Assembly (NCBI GenBank): GCA_910578585.1
Contig: CAJTRG010000006.1
Coordinates: 71,469-135,468 of the forward strand
Length of the DNA stretch: 64,000 nt
Reading direction: 5' to 3'
DNA from: an uncultured Mailhella sp.
Lineage (GTDB): Bacteria > Desulfobacterota > Desulfovibrionia > Desulfovibrionales > Desulfovibrionaceae
Positions 18,082-26,776 of the stretch are shown piece after piece. Made by a program: the position numbers and the translations under genes. How positions within the stretch are numbered: the stretch's first letter is position 1; each line of letters begins with the position of its first letter. The notes beneath the pieces were generated by a model. The model saw only the letters and a program-made list of their open reading frames with translations. It had not been told where the DNA came from and ran no database searches.

Positions 18082-18591
18082 ATGATGAACGAAAAATTGC
18101 AAGCTGCATTCAACGACCAAATCAACAAAGAATTATATTCTGAATATCTTTACCTTGCCATGAAGATTTATTTCCTTGAACAAAATCTCAATGGCTTTGC
18201 CAACTGGTTTGACGTACAAGTTCAAGAAGAACGCGCTCATGCCATGGGCCTCTTCAATTACTTGAACGACCGTGAAGGTTCCCTCAAACTCGAAGCAATC
18301 GATAAACCTGTTGTTGAAGGCAATACCCCGGTTGCTATTTTTGAACAAGTGCTCAAACATGAAAAATTTGTAACCGAAAGAATCAGTGCGCTCATGGACG
18401 TTGCTGACGAAGCTCACGACCGCGCAGCCCTCAGCTTCCTTGACTGGTATATCAAAGAACAAGTTGAAGAAGAAGCTACCGCTTCCACCATTCTTGGCAC
18501 TCTCCGCCTTATCGGCGACGACAAAAAAGGTCTTCTCATGCTCGACAGAGAACTTGCTGCCCGTACCTTCACAGCTCCAACCATTGGATAA
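18082..18591 (+). CDS. ftnA: Non-haem ferritin
   Basis: A 169-residue four-helix protein of the bacterial ferritin family; 24 subunits form a cage that oxidises and stores iron. The ferroxidase pattern is visible: an early Glu in NKELYSEYLYLAM, EERAH near residue 50, then a conserved Glu in the LKHEKFV region and EQVEEE near 130. There is no haem-ligating Met of bacterioferritin. AAGGAG precedes tandem ATG ATG codons, so the start could be 18082 or 18085. It is monocistronic with its own promoter and terminator. In an anaerobe it would buffer iron and limit oxidative damage. Confidence 0.92.
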   Translation: MMNEKLQAAFNDQINKELYSEYLYLAMKIYFLEQNLNGFANWFDVQVQEERAHAMGLFNYLNDREGSLKLEAIDKPVVEGNTPVAIFEQVLKHEKFVTERISALMDVADEAHDRAALSFLDWYIKEQVEEEATASTILGTLRLIGDDKKGLLMLDRELAARTFTAPTIG

Positions 18592-18610
18592 TTATAACTA
18601 GCTAAAATAT

Positions 18611-18645
18611 AAAAAAGAGTGTCTGAAAACAGGCACTCTTTTTGT
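18611..18645 (+). terminator. Terminator of ferritin gene
   Basis: GAGTGTCTG pairs with CAGGCACTC around AAAA, preceded by A-rich sequence and followed by TTTTTG. Confidence 0.85.
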
Positions 18646-18660
18646 TTACATTCTTTTTGT

Positions 18661-19012
18661 AAGGGGGAAATGATTTCCCTCAAAAATCAAGCAATCCCTT
18701 TCGGGCTTGATTTTTTCGCTACCGAAGGCGGCGAAGTCGTTTCTCTTATGCCGAGTTTACGAGGCTCAGAGAAATAGACAGCAGAGATAGGACGAGAACT
18801 TTTTAACGTATTGCAGGCTTTATATGGCTGCGCCATGCCAACAATACGTAAAAAAGCCCCCAAACCCCTTCAACGCAAAACCGTTACGGACTTTGTTCAT
18901 AACGGTTTTGTTGTTTATGCAAGTATGAAATATTTCAAAAAGATAAAAATAGCTTAAAAAGTTTTGAAAGAGGTCAAGGAGAAAACTTTTTCAAAAGTTG
19001 TCTCCTTGAAAA
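18661..19012. repeat. Compound hairpin repeat region (families B, A and D)
   Basis: No gene is seen. In order: a B palindrome (18663-18680); a hairpin AATCAAG/CTTGATT with a T tail; a family A element ending GACAGCAGAGAT (about 18718-18788); a long hairpin with arms ACGTATTG/CAATACGT (18800-18855); an imperfect CAAAACCGTTA / TAACGGTTTTG hairpin (about 18885-18910); and a D element with arms CAAGGAG/CTCCTTG (18975-19008). Confidence 0.7.
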
Positions 19013-19026
19013 TTTAAAAATCCAGC

Positions 19027-20376
19027 CTAGAAAACTTTTTTGCCGCCGAGGTAGTGGGTGCAGACGCGGCCTTTGAGAGTTTGTCCCAGGAACGGAGTAT
19101 TGGCGGATTTTGAATGGAAGTTTTCTTTATTGACTACCCATTCAAAGCTGGGGTCAAAGAAGAAGAAGTCAGCAACATCACCCTTGGCAAAGCTGTTGTA
19201 AGGCACTTTGAAACGCTTTCCGGGGTTGACGGTATAGGCGCGCACAATATCTTCCTGAGTCAAAACTCCTTCGCCCACCAGTTTCCAGAGCAGGGTCAGG
19301 GCAGTATCCAAACCGCTGATACCGTTTGGCACCATATCCAGCGGATTTTCCTTTTCCTGAGCTGAATGGGGCGCATGGTCGGTGATCAGACAATCAATGA
19401 GCCCGGATTTGACACCCTCACGCATGGCAAGCACATCATCCCAGACGCGCAGGGGCGGATTGACTTTGGCATTGGTGTTGTAATTATCAATGGCGTTTTC
19501 ATCGAGAAGCAAATAATGCGGACAGGTTTCAGCAGTCACATCCACGCCGCGTTCCTTTGCCCGCCTGATCAAATCAAGACTTTTGCGGCAGGAAACATGG
19601 CAGATGTGCACAGGAATCTGCAAGTATTCTGAAAGCATAATATCGCGTCCCACCTGCAGGGCTTCACCAATATCAGGCTGGCCTTTGACGCCGAGTTTTG
19701 CTGAAAGCTTGCCTTCGTTCATGTGCGCACCGCGGGCAAGAAACGGATCTTCGCAGTGGTCAACAAAGAGCATGTCAAGATCACTGCCATATTCCATAAC
19801 CCGGCGCACAATTTCCGTACTGGTAAGCGGCACACCATCGTTGGAAACCACGGTACAGCCGGCTTCTGCCATTTCGCCGAGCGGGGTCAGCGCTTCGCCC
19901 TTGAGCCCAAGAGTGGCAGCGGCAACGGGATGCAGAAAAGGCCCGTGCGGGTGCGTATTTCTGGCTTTTTCAAGCATATAGCGGACAATGCCGGCATTAT
20001 CGTTGACAGGACTGGTATTAGCCATGCAAAAGACATGGGAATAGCCGCCGTGCAGGGCAGCCTCCAGACCTGTGTTGATATCTTCTTTCCATTCCATGCC
20101 GGGATCACGAAAATGCACATGCACATCAATGAGGCTGGGGAAAAGGACTTTTCCTGCCATATCAATAACTGTGCAATTTTCCGGAGCAGTGATATTTTCT
20201 TTAAGCTCAACAATACGTCCGCCTTGTTTGCCGTAGTTTGATCCGTAATTTTGGTAATGTTTATGAAAATCATCCTCTGCAAAAGAAAAACCCATTTTTG
20301 TGTTTTCTTCTGCATTTTCGGTGATGAGCAGGTCAACCGTTTTTCCTAAATATGCAGCATTTTTGAATAAAATCAT
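19027..20376 (-). CDS. pyrC: Dihydroorotase
   Basis: A 449-residue zinc amidohydrolase that cyclises carbamoyl-aspartate to dihydroorotate, the third step of pyrimidine synthesis. The metal motif HVHFRDPG lies near residue 85; DHAPHS near 335 carries the catalytic Asp. The fold and length fit class I dihydroorotases rather than the short E. coli type. GGGAG lies seven bases before the ATG, inside the last codons of pyrB, and the two genes are one base apart. Confidence 0.93.
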   Translation of the reverse strand: MILFKNAAYLGKTVDLLITENAEENTKMGFSFAEDDFHKHYQNYGSNYGKQGGRIVELKENITAPENCTVIDMAGKVLFPSLIDVHVHFRDPGMEWKEDINTGLEAALHGGYSHVFCMANTSPVNDNAGIVRYMLEKARNTHPHGPFLHPVAAATLGLKGEALTPLGEMAEAGCTVVSNDGVPLTSTEIVRRVMEYGSDLDMLFVDHCEDPFLARGAHMNEGKLSAKLGVKGQPDIGEALQVGRDIMLSEYLQIPVHICHVSCRKSLDLIRRAKERGVDVTAETCPHYLLLDENAIDNYNTNAKVNPPLRVWDDVLAMREGVKSGLIDCLITDHAPHSAQEKENPLDMVPNGISGLDTALTLLWKLVGEGVLTQEDIVRAYTVNPGKRFKVPYNSFAKGDVADFFFFDPSFEWVVNKENFHSKSANTPFLGQTLKGRVCTHYLGGKKVF

Positions 20377-20377
20377 T

Positions 20378-21343
20378 TTATTCTCCCACTTGCGGATTGA
20401 GCGTTATACCATCATTTCTTGTGCCGTACAAATACAAAACCGCCATACGCGTGGCAACACCGGCAGAAACCTGATTCAAAACCAGGCTGTCAGCACAATC
20501 AGCAATTTCATCAGAAATTTCAAGCCCCCTGTTCATGGGCCCCGGGTGCAGGATTTTTGCGCCGGGTTTCGCATCCTGTAAATGTTTGTGAGTCAGACAA
20601 TAGCGGCGGGAATAATCGCCCAGATCAGGAAGCAGGCCGGCTGCCTGACGTTCCAGCTGCAAACGCAGACACATCACCGCATCCACCCCCTGCACAGCTT
20701 TATGTAAATCAGAATACACTTCCACAGGAAAATCATCGAGATAACGGGGCAAAAGCGTTTTAGGTGAGCAAATCCGCACTTTGACGCCAAAACGGGTCAG
20801 CCAGTTAATATTGGAACGAGCAACACGGCTATGGTTGATATCGCCTAAAATGAGCAGAGTCTTGCCGGCAAATTCACCTTTCCATGCTTCGCGCAAAGAA
20901 AATGCATCGAGAAGAGCCTGAGTGGGGTGGGCATGCCAGCCGTCGCCGCCGTTGACAATACTGCAATCCAGGCGTTCTGCCAAAAATTGCGCCGCTCCGG
21001 AACTGGAATCCCTGATCACAATAATATCAGGATGCATTGCCTGCAAGGTCAGCGCCGTATCTTTGAGACTTTCACCCTTTTGCACGCTGGAACCCGCCTT
21101 GCCAAGGGCAAAGGTGTCCGCAGAAAGCCGCTTTGCAGCTGTATCAAAAGAAAGTCTTGTTCTGGTGCTGGGTTCAGAAAAAAAGAGGGTGACAGTTTTC
21201 CCTTTCAATGTGGGAACTTTCTTCACCGCTCTTAAATTCACTTCCTGAAAACGCTTTGCATTATCCAATATCAGTAAAATTTCTTCATTAGATAAATAAC
21301 TTACATCCAATAAATCTTTATGCCGCCATTTTTGAATAGCCAT
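20378..21343 (-). CDS. pyrB: Aspartate carbamoyltransferase, catalytic subunit
   Basis: A 321-residue enzyme joining carbamoyl phosphate and aspartate, the first committed step of pyrimidine synthesis. The carbamoyl phosphate loop is SEPSTRTRLSFD near residue 55 and HPTQALLDAFS is near residue 137. Length is typical of the catalytic chain. It is followed after one base by pyrC, so substrate and product enzymes are co-transcribed. No pyrI regulatory gene is present here. GAGGGGC precedes the ATG. Confidence 0.94.
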   Translation of the reverse strand: MAIQKWRHKDLLDVSYLSNEEILLILDNAKRFQEVNLRAVKKVPTLKGKTVTLFFSEPSTRTRLSFDTAAKRLSADTFALGKAGSSVQKGESLKDTALTLQAMHPDIIVIRDSSSGAAQFLAERLDCSIVNGGDGWHAHPTQALLDAFSLREAWKGEFAGKTLLILGDINHSRVARSNINWLTRFGVKVRICSPKTLLPRYLDDFPVEVYSDLHKAVQGVDAVMCLRLQLERQAAGLLPDLGDYSRRYCLTHKHLQDAKPGAKILHPGPMNRGLEISDEIADCADSLVLNQVSAGVATRMAVLYLYGTRNDGITLNPQVGE

Positions 21344-21762
21344 ATATGCCCCTCGTTTTATTCAAAGCAATGTAAAAAGGCTACTGTATTGCAGCCCATT
21401 AGTAAAGCAATTTTTTTGTGGGAGCTTCACTCCCGCTCCCCAGATCAAAGGGGTAAACTAAACATTACCCCATTTCACACTTCTCCAGCAAAGAGCTTCG
21501 CTCTCGCTTTCGAAGAGTGAAATTACAAGCGCAAAAAACTGTTCACATTCTTACTTTTTTGAGTCTACCAAATTGATTTTATATGGAACTAATTATATTT
21601 GCAGGATAGTTTTTCCCGAACACTCCCAAAAGCTCGAAAGCTTAACACAATCATAGAACAAACTATCGCAAAGAATTTTACAACGACAGCTGCTCTCCCG
21701 TAAAAAGTCCTGTCAGGAGCCAGTACGTTATAAATTTTTCCAGACTTTTTTGTGTGTTAATT
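21344..21762. other. Intergenic region between divergent pyrB and lpxC
   Basis: Contains the pyrB ribosome site, a hairpin GGAGCTTCACTCCCGCTCC (about 21420), a family C element (21472-21540) and unassigned AT-rich sequence. No gene is seen. Confidence 0.6.
21472..21540. repeat. Family C hairpin repeat
   Basis: ATTTCACACTTC (21472-21483) pairs with GAAGAGTGAAAT (21512-21523); an inner GAGC/GCTC stem lies between. It is followed by AAGCGCAAAAAACT. Copies are at 23028-23097 and, inverted, at 51589-51641. Confidence 0.7.
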
Positions 21763-21798
21763 TTGCCACACTTTTGTGGCAAGAATGCCATTGTGGTA
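21763..21798 (+). promoter_or_regulatory. Candidate enhancer site for the lpxC promoter
   Basis: TTGCCACA (21763-21770) and TGTGGCAA (21775-21782) form a perfect inverted repeat with a 4-base gap. A weaker copy TGCCATTGTGGTA follows at 21786-21798 and a half site TTGTGG near 21816. They lie about 80-110 bases upstream of the sigma-54 core, where activator dimers usually bind. Confidence 0.55.
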
Positions 21799-21873
21799 AA
21801 AAGAACACAATATCTTTGTGGAGCAACATTTTATAATTATTTGAAATAACAAGGTTTTAATAAAAAAAATTTC

Positions 21874-21889
21874 TGGCACACAATTTGCA
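21874..21889 (+). promoter_or_regulatory. Sigma-54 promoter of lpxC
   Basis: TGGCACACAATTTGCA matches the -24/-12 consensus TGGCACGnnnnTTGCw, with GG and GC 12 bases apart. The predicted start near 21900 leaves a leader of about 50 bases to the lpxC ATG. Confidence 0.7.
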
Positions 21890-21949
21890 TTTTTCCCTTT
21901 GATTGAGACCGTGGTAACTTCACCACGTAAAAAAACTAAAGGAAAAAAC

Positions 21950-22858
21950 ATGTTACAACAAACTTTAATGCACGCAATTACCTATACCGGCATTGGACTC
22001 CACTCCGGCAAAGATGTGGAAATGAAGCTCCTGCCTGCAAAAATTGACGCTGGCATTAGTTTCCATATACACGACAAAAAAGAAGTTTCTATTATAAAAT
22101 CAAATCCTTATGTAGTTTCAACTACGGAACTTGCAACCACGCTCGCCAATGAAAAAACCCATGTTTCCACTGTGGAACACTTGCTGGCAGCGCTTCTTGC
22201 CCTTGGCATTGACAACGTGGAATGCCATGTGTTTGGCAAAGAAATCCCCATTATGGACGGCTCTGCCTTGCCCATTACCAATTTGATCAAAAAAGCAGGT
22301 ATCCGCTCTCAATACGCACTGCGCAAAGTGGCGAAAATTACCCGTCCTTTCCTCTTTGAAGCCAACGGCAAAACCATCAACGCCCGCCCTTACGACGGTT
22401 TTTATGTGGATTATACCATTGATTTTCCTCATAAAGCTATCGGTGTACAGCGTCTTGCTCTTGAAATTACCCCTGAAAGCTTTGATGAAATTGCCTCTGC
22501 CCGCACCTTTGGCTTTATGAAAGAAGTGGAATACCTGCACAGCAAAAATCTGGCACTTGGCGGCTCCTTAGCCAATGCCATTGTTGTGGACGAAGAAGGA
22601 ATTTTAAATCCTGAAGGCCTGCGCTTTGACAATGAATTTGTACGCCATAAGATTTTAGACTTTGTGGGTGATATGGCAATGTTCGGCATGCCTTTGCAGG
22701 GTGCTTTTGAAGTGCGCTGCTCCGGTCACCAGCACAATAACGCCTTCCTGCGCGAAATTTATGATCACAAAGATATGTACTTAAGCTTTGAAGAACTTAT
22801 CCCGGAACAAAGAAAGGCAGATATCCCTTATTTGGGCATAAACACCGCTTTAGCATAA
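21950..22858 (+). CDS. lpxC: UDP-3-O-acyl-N-acetylglucosamine deacetylase
   Basis: A 302-residue zinc enzyme that commits UDP-acyl-GlcNAc to lipid A synthesis. Zinc ligands are visible: H77 in STVEHLLAAL, and H233 and D237 in VRHKILDFVGD. The catalytic His is in SGHQHNN (H260). The ATG at 21950 is preferred because AAAGGA lies just before it and the protein then opens with the normal QQTLMHAITYTGIGLHSG. It is monocistronic, separated from the other lipid A genes. A sigma-54 core with upstream palindromes suggests activator-dependent control, unusual for this housekeeping step. Confidence 0.95.
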   Translation: MLQQTLMHAITYTGIGLHSGKDVEMKLLPAKIDAGISFHIHDKKEVSIIKSNPYVVSTTELATTLANEKTHVSTVEHLLAALLALGIDNVECHVFGKEIPIMDGSALPITNLIKKAGIRSQYALRKVAKITRPFLFEANGKTINARPYDGFYVDYTIDFPHKAIGVQRLALEITPESFDEIASARTFGFMKEVEYLHSKNLALGGSLANAIVVDEEGILNPEGLRFDNEFVRHKILDFVGDMAMFGMPLQGAFEVRCSGHQHNNAFLREIYDHKDMYLSFEELIPEQRKADIPYLGINTALA

Positions 22859-22883
22859 TTTTTTAGACAAAAAAATCTGCATA

Positions 22884-22918
22884 AAAAACTCCGACCAAAA
22901 ATTGGAGTTTTTGTTTTA
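22884..22918 (+). terminator. Terminator of lpxC
   Basis: AAAAACTCC pairs with GGAGTTTTT across GACCAAAAATT, followed by GTTTT. Confidence 0.85.
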
Positions 22919-23027
22919 ACTTCAGAAAACTTTTTATATAAATTTAAAAACAAGGCTTTTGCATGGTGGTAAGCAATAGGGGACTAACGTCCCCTAACCC
23001 TCACCCCCTGCCCCCATGCTTACCCCT

Positions 23028-23097
23028 ATTTCACATTTTTCAGCAATTCGTTACACTCATCGCTTCCAAAGAGTGAAATGAGCAAGCGCAAAAAACT
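23028..23097. repeat. Family C hairpin repeat
   Basis: ATTTCACATTTTTCAGCAAT through CTTCCAAAGAGTGAAAT, followed by AAGCGCAAAAAACT as at 21527-21540. Preceded by GGGGAC/GTCCCC and C-rich sequence. Confidence 0.65.
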
Positions 23098-23154
23098 TTG
23101 CATAATCACAAAAAATTGTATCGTAAAAAGTAGATAGTAATCTTTCAATCTCCA

Positions 23155-23326
23155 ACGGAAACGGCTTCGCCGCCCTCGGTGGCATCTCTGCTGTCCATTT
23201 CTGTAAGCCTCGCATACTCGGCATAACAGAAACGGCTTCGCCGCCCTCGGTGGCATCTCTGCTGTCCATTTCTGTAAGCCTCGCATACTCGGCATAACAG
23301 AAACGGCTTCGCCGCCTTCGGTGGCA
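23155..23326. repeat. Tandem family A repeats, 71-bp period
   Basis: ACGGCTTCGCCGCC recurs at 23161, 23232 and 23303, a period of exactly 71 bases: two full units and a partial third. Each unit holds ATCTCTGCTGTC and a hairpin with arms TTTCTGT/ACAGAAA. Repetitive translations of this stretch are not genes. It lies upstream of the frameshifted ATPase. Confidence 0.85.
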
Positions 23327-23438
23327 AAGATACAGCACTTATTCGGTGTAAAAAATGTATTAATACAACATTTTTTCGCTGCATTTTTTGTAATATTCTA
23401 TTATTAATACATCGATAAAAAAAGAATGGAGCTGCAAT

Positions 23439-24744
23439 ATGTATCGTGCAGCCATAGAAAAATTGTTAAAATGGAAAGAAAGCAAATGCCGTAAGCCCTT
23501 AATTATTGAGGGCGCCCGTCAGGTAGGCAAGACATGGCTTATGAAAGAATTCGGAAGTCAAGCCTATGCGCATACTGTCTATATCAATTTTGACTCCAAT
23601 TCCAAAATGGCAGAACTTTTTGCTGCTGATTTAGACACTGACCGCCTTATTATGGGGCTGGAATTGTATGCAGGCCAAAAGATTGATCCAGACAATACCC
23701 TATTGATTTTTGATGAAATTCAGGAAGTGCCGCGCGCTCTTTCTTCTCTCAAATATTTTTACGAAAATGCACCGCAATTTCATATTGTTTGTGCGGGTTC
23801 TCTGCTTGGCATTGCGCTCCATGAGGGAACATCTTTTCCTGTGGGCAAAGTGGATTTTCTAAGGCTCTATCCTCTTTCTTTCATTGAATTTCTTATGGCA
23901 ATGGGTCAGGAACGTTTTGCCAAGCTGCTTGATAAACAAGATTTTCCGATGATAACGAGTTTTAAGAGCACCTATATTGAAGCATTAAAACAATATTATT
24001 TTGTGGGGGGGTATGCCGGAAGCTGTCCAATATTTTGCTGAGAATAAAGATTTCAATGAAGTCCGTGAAATCCAGAAGAGAATTCTTGCCGCCTACGAGC
24101 AGGATTTTTCCAAACACGCCCCGCACGAAATTGTTCCCAGAATACGCATGATATGGAACACAATTCCCTCCCAACTGGCAAAGGAGAACAAAAAATTTAT
24201 TTATGGCATGGTACGAGAAGGAGCACGGGCAAAAGACTATGAAAAAGCTATTATGTGGCTTTCTGACTGCGGGCTTGTGCATAAGGTCAGCCGTGTCAAT
24301 GGGGCTGGCATTCCGCTGAAAGCTTATGAAGATTTGAAAGCATTCAAGTTGTTTGTAGTGGATATTGGCTTGCTTGGCTGTATGGCTGGGCTTCGGCAAA
24401 GTACGCTGCTGGACGGAAATGATTTATTTACTGAATTTAAAGGTGCTCTCACGGAGCAGTATGTTTGCCAGCAGCTCAAAACGCTGGAAGATTTGGGACT
24501 CAATTATTACACCAATGATCGAAATTCCTGTGAAGTTGATTTTATTGTGGATACAGGAGAACAAATCGTTCCGGTCGAGGTCAAGGCAGAAGTCAATCTG
24601 AAAGCGAAAAGCCTGAAAACCTATCAGGAAAGATTCGAGCCAAAAATCTCTGTCCGTACTTCCATGGCAGATTTCAAAAAGGAAAATTGGCTTGTGAACA
24701 TACCCTTGTATGCAATTGGACAGCTTAAATCTATTGTAAAATAA
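23439..24744 (+). pseudogene. DUF4143-type AAA ATPase, frameshifted at a G7 tract
   Basis: The first 188 or so codons encode an AAA domain with Walker A EGARQVGKTWL and Walker B LLIFDEIQEVPRAL, ending in KQYYFVGG. The usual continuation is GGMPEAVQYF, but it lies one frame away: seven Gs at 24005-24011 shift the frame and a stop follows at 24039-24041. The second part, from 24001, encodes the DUF4143 domain through a PD-(D/E)XK-like segment (SCEVDFIVDTGEQIVPVEVKAE) to 24744. Removing one G would restore about 435 codons. This may be an on/off tract, a recent mutation or a base-calling error. GGAG precedes the ATG. Confidence 0.85.
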
Positions 24745-24745
24745 T

Positions 24746-25780
24746 CTATCCAAAAAACTCATTGATCACTGCATCCAAATCTTCAAAAGTTCGGCATTTG
24801 ATGAGGGCCTGACGCACGAGTTTGGCGTTTTCCAGGTGACGCACATAGCGGGGCACAATGGTGCGCATTTGCAGGACTGCCCGAGCAGGGCAATACGTTT
24901 TTGCGTACGCCAAATGCTCCATAATCAGCGCATAAATATCAGCCTTTATCTGTTCAGGGCTTTTGGGAAAAAGTTCGTTGTAATCGAGGATTTCAATATT
25001 TGCCAAATCCTTGCCCGTTATGCCTTTTTCCTGCACGTACTGCCATAAATATTTGTGCTCGGCAAAAATCCGCGGATTGCTCATGGCGCCCCGGGCATAC
25101 ATCACGGCATTGACCCCGGTTTCCAGCAAAACTCTAATTCCGTCCCGGGCTGTAAACAAATCTCCGCTGGCAATCACCGGAATTTCTATGAGTTCCTTGA
25201 GCCGTGCCAAAGCCTCATACTCAGGCACGCCGCTGAAACTTTGTTTGGCATAGCGGGGGTGCAGGGTGATCCAATCCGCTCCAAAATCCTGAAGGCGCTG
25301 CGCCACTTCTTCATACACTTTTTCACCAAGATAATAGCCAAGGCGAATTTTGAAGCCAATTTTATGCCCGGCATCCTTGTGCACTTCGTCGATCACAGTC
25401 TTTGCCACAGCAAAGAAATTTGGCAAATCCTTGAGCATGGCGGCACCTGAACCTGTTTTGACCACCTTGTTCACAGAACAGCCCACATTGACATCATAAG
25501 CGCAAAAGCCACGCTCTTTCAAAAACTGCACACCCTTTTGCATGAATTCCTGCTCCGCCCCAAAAATCTGCACAACAAGCGGAAAATCTTTTGCAGTAGT
25601 TTGCAGTAAATCCTGCGTATTTTTTCCCCCATAAACAAGCCCTTTGGCACTGACCATTTCCGTGCAGGCAACAGCCGCCCCCTGCTCACGGCACAGCAGG
25701 CGGAAAGGCAAGTCAGACCAGCCGGCAAGCGGCGCAAGCCACGGCGTTTCAGGTTTTATGGGTAAAAAATCGTTTTGCAT
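24746..25780 (-). CDS. dus: tRNA-dihydrouridine synthase
   Basis: A 344-residue flavoenzyme reducing uridines in tRNA. FMN-binding TIM-barrel motifs are APLAGWSDLPFR at the N-terminus, VVQIFGAE, and DVNVGCSVNKVVKTGSGAAML with the catalytic cysteine near residue 99, followed by KIRLGY and ARGAMSNPRIF. Which Dus class (A, B or C) is uncertain; the GSGAAML loop favours a DusB-like enzyme. It lies 93 bases after the amino-acid transporter operon on the same strand and could be co-transcribed. Confidence 0.9.
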   Translation of the reverse strand: MQNDFLPIKPETPWLAPLAGWSDLPFRLLCREQGAAVACTEMVSAKGLVYGGKNTQDLLQTTAKDFPLVVQIFGAEQEFMQKGVQFLKERGFCAYDVNVGCSVNKVVKTGSGAAMLKDLPNFFAVAKTVIDEVHKDAGHKIGFKIRLGYYLGEKVYEEVAQRLQDFGADWITLHPRYAKQSFSGVPEYEALARLKELIEIPVIASGDLFTARDGIRVLLETGVNAVMYARGAMSNPRIFAEHKYLWQYVQEKGITGKDLANIEILDYNELFPKSPEQIKADIYALIMEHLAYAKTYCPARAVLQMRTIVPRYVRHLENAKLVRQALIKCRTFEDLDAVINEFFG

Positions 25781-25873
25781 AGAAACAAATAAATCCTATA
25801 AATTCAAATAAGTATAATCAATACACTGTTGCCTGTCAGCAGCGAAAGCTCTAAGCAAAGGCTTGAAAATGCT

Positions 25874-26773
25874 CTAGTGCAAGGGTTTCCACTGTATGGA
25901 GCGTTCCCATTTTTGGCTGATTTTCTCCAAAAAGAGGCACAGGCAGTAATAGAGCAATGCCGTCAAAATCCACAGTTCCACAGTTCTGCCGGTAACGTTC
26001 ATAAGTTCCATACTTTGAAAAGTCAATTCCTGCAAGGAAATAATAGAGGCAATGGCACTGTCCTTGATAATGCTGATGCTCTGTCCTGCCAGCGGAGCAA
26101 GGCTTTGCCGCAGAGTCTGCGGAATAACAATATAACGGCGAATTTGCCAGGTTGTAAGCCCGCTTGCCCTGCCTGTCTCCCATTGGCCGTATGGTACGCT
26201 TTCAATGCCCGCCCGCACAATTTCCGCAATATATGCCCCTTCGTAAAGCCCTAAAGTCAGCACGCATGCCACCATTCTGTCCAGCTGTCCTTCCGGGGCA
26301 ACAAAGAAATAAAACCAGGCTTTCCAAGATGATTTTGCCAGACTGTATTCAATATTCATGAGCAAATCTGTCAGCAAAGATGAAGCAAAGAAGAAGACCA
26401 AAAACAGCAAAATCAGCGGAGGCATATTCCGAAGCACCAGCACATAGAGGCGGCTGGGCAAAGAAGCCAGTCCCCTTTTGTGGGCGGAAACTATGCCCAC
26501 GAAGAAACCGCTGACAAAGGCAAGCACCAGACACCAGAAACTGACCCGAAGCGTGGTGAAAAGTCCCTGCAAAAGAGAGCCCGCCTGCCAGTTTCCTGTT
26601 TCGTCTATACGGATAAGATAACTGCAAAAGCGCTGCAAACTAAAATCCTGCACAGAAGCACAAAGCATAGAGAGCACCCAAAAAGCCCCTGCCCCAAACA
26701 GGAGCAGAAACAATTTATCCGTACCATTCATGGTACGAAATGTCCGTTTTTGTGAGCCTAATATGTATGCCAT
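25874..26773 (-). CDS. Amino-acid ABC transporter permease (HisM/GlnP type)
   Basis: A 299-residue inner-membrane protein with an N-terminal membrane segment (KLFLLLFGAGAFWVLSML) and further segments. The coupling motif YEGAYIAEIVRAGIESVPYGQWE with GLTTWQIRRYIVIPQTLR binds the ATPase; PPLILLFLVFFF is also typical. It is the third gene of a permease-binding protein-permease operon, three bases after the binding-protein gene. No ATPase gene is nearby, so it must share one encoded elsewhere. Confidence 0.9.
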   Translation of the reverse strand: MAYILGSQKRTFRTMNGTDKLFLLLFGAGAFWVLSMLCASVQDFSLQRFCSYLIRIDETGNWQAGSLLQGLFTTLRVSFWCLVLAFVSGFFVGIVSAHKRGLASLPSRLYVLVLRNMPPLILLFLVFFFASSLLTDLLMNIEYSLAKSSWKAWFYFFVAPEGQLDRMVACVLTLGLYEGAYIAEIVRAGIESVPYGQWETGRASGLTTWQIRRYIVIPQTLRQSLAPLAGQSISIIKDSAIASIISLQELTFQSMELMNVTGRTVELWILTALLYYCLCLFLEKISQKWERSIQWKPLH

Positions 26774-26776
26774 ATT

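Noticed and set aside
23155..23326. Possible CRISPR array
   Set aside because: The whole 71-bp unit is repeated with no unique spacers, and the unit recurs elsewhere as a dispersed element.
23026..23384. Overlapping small frames with repeated peptides
   Set aside because: They only translate the 71-bp tandem repeats; peptides from different frames look equally repetitive.
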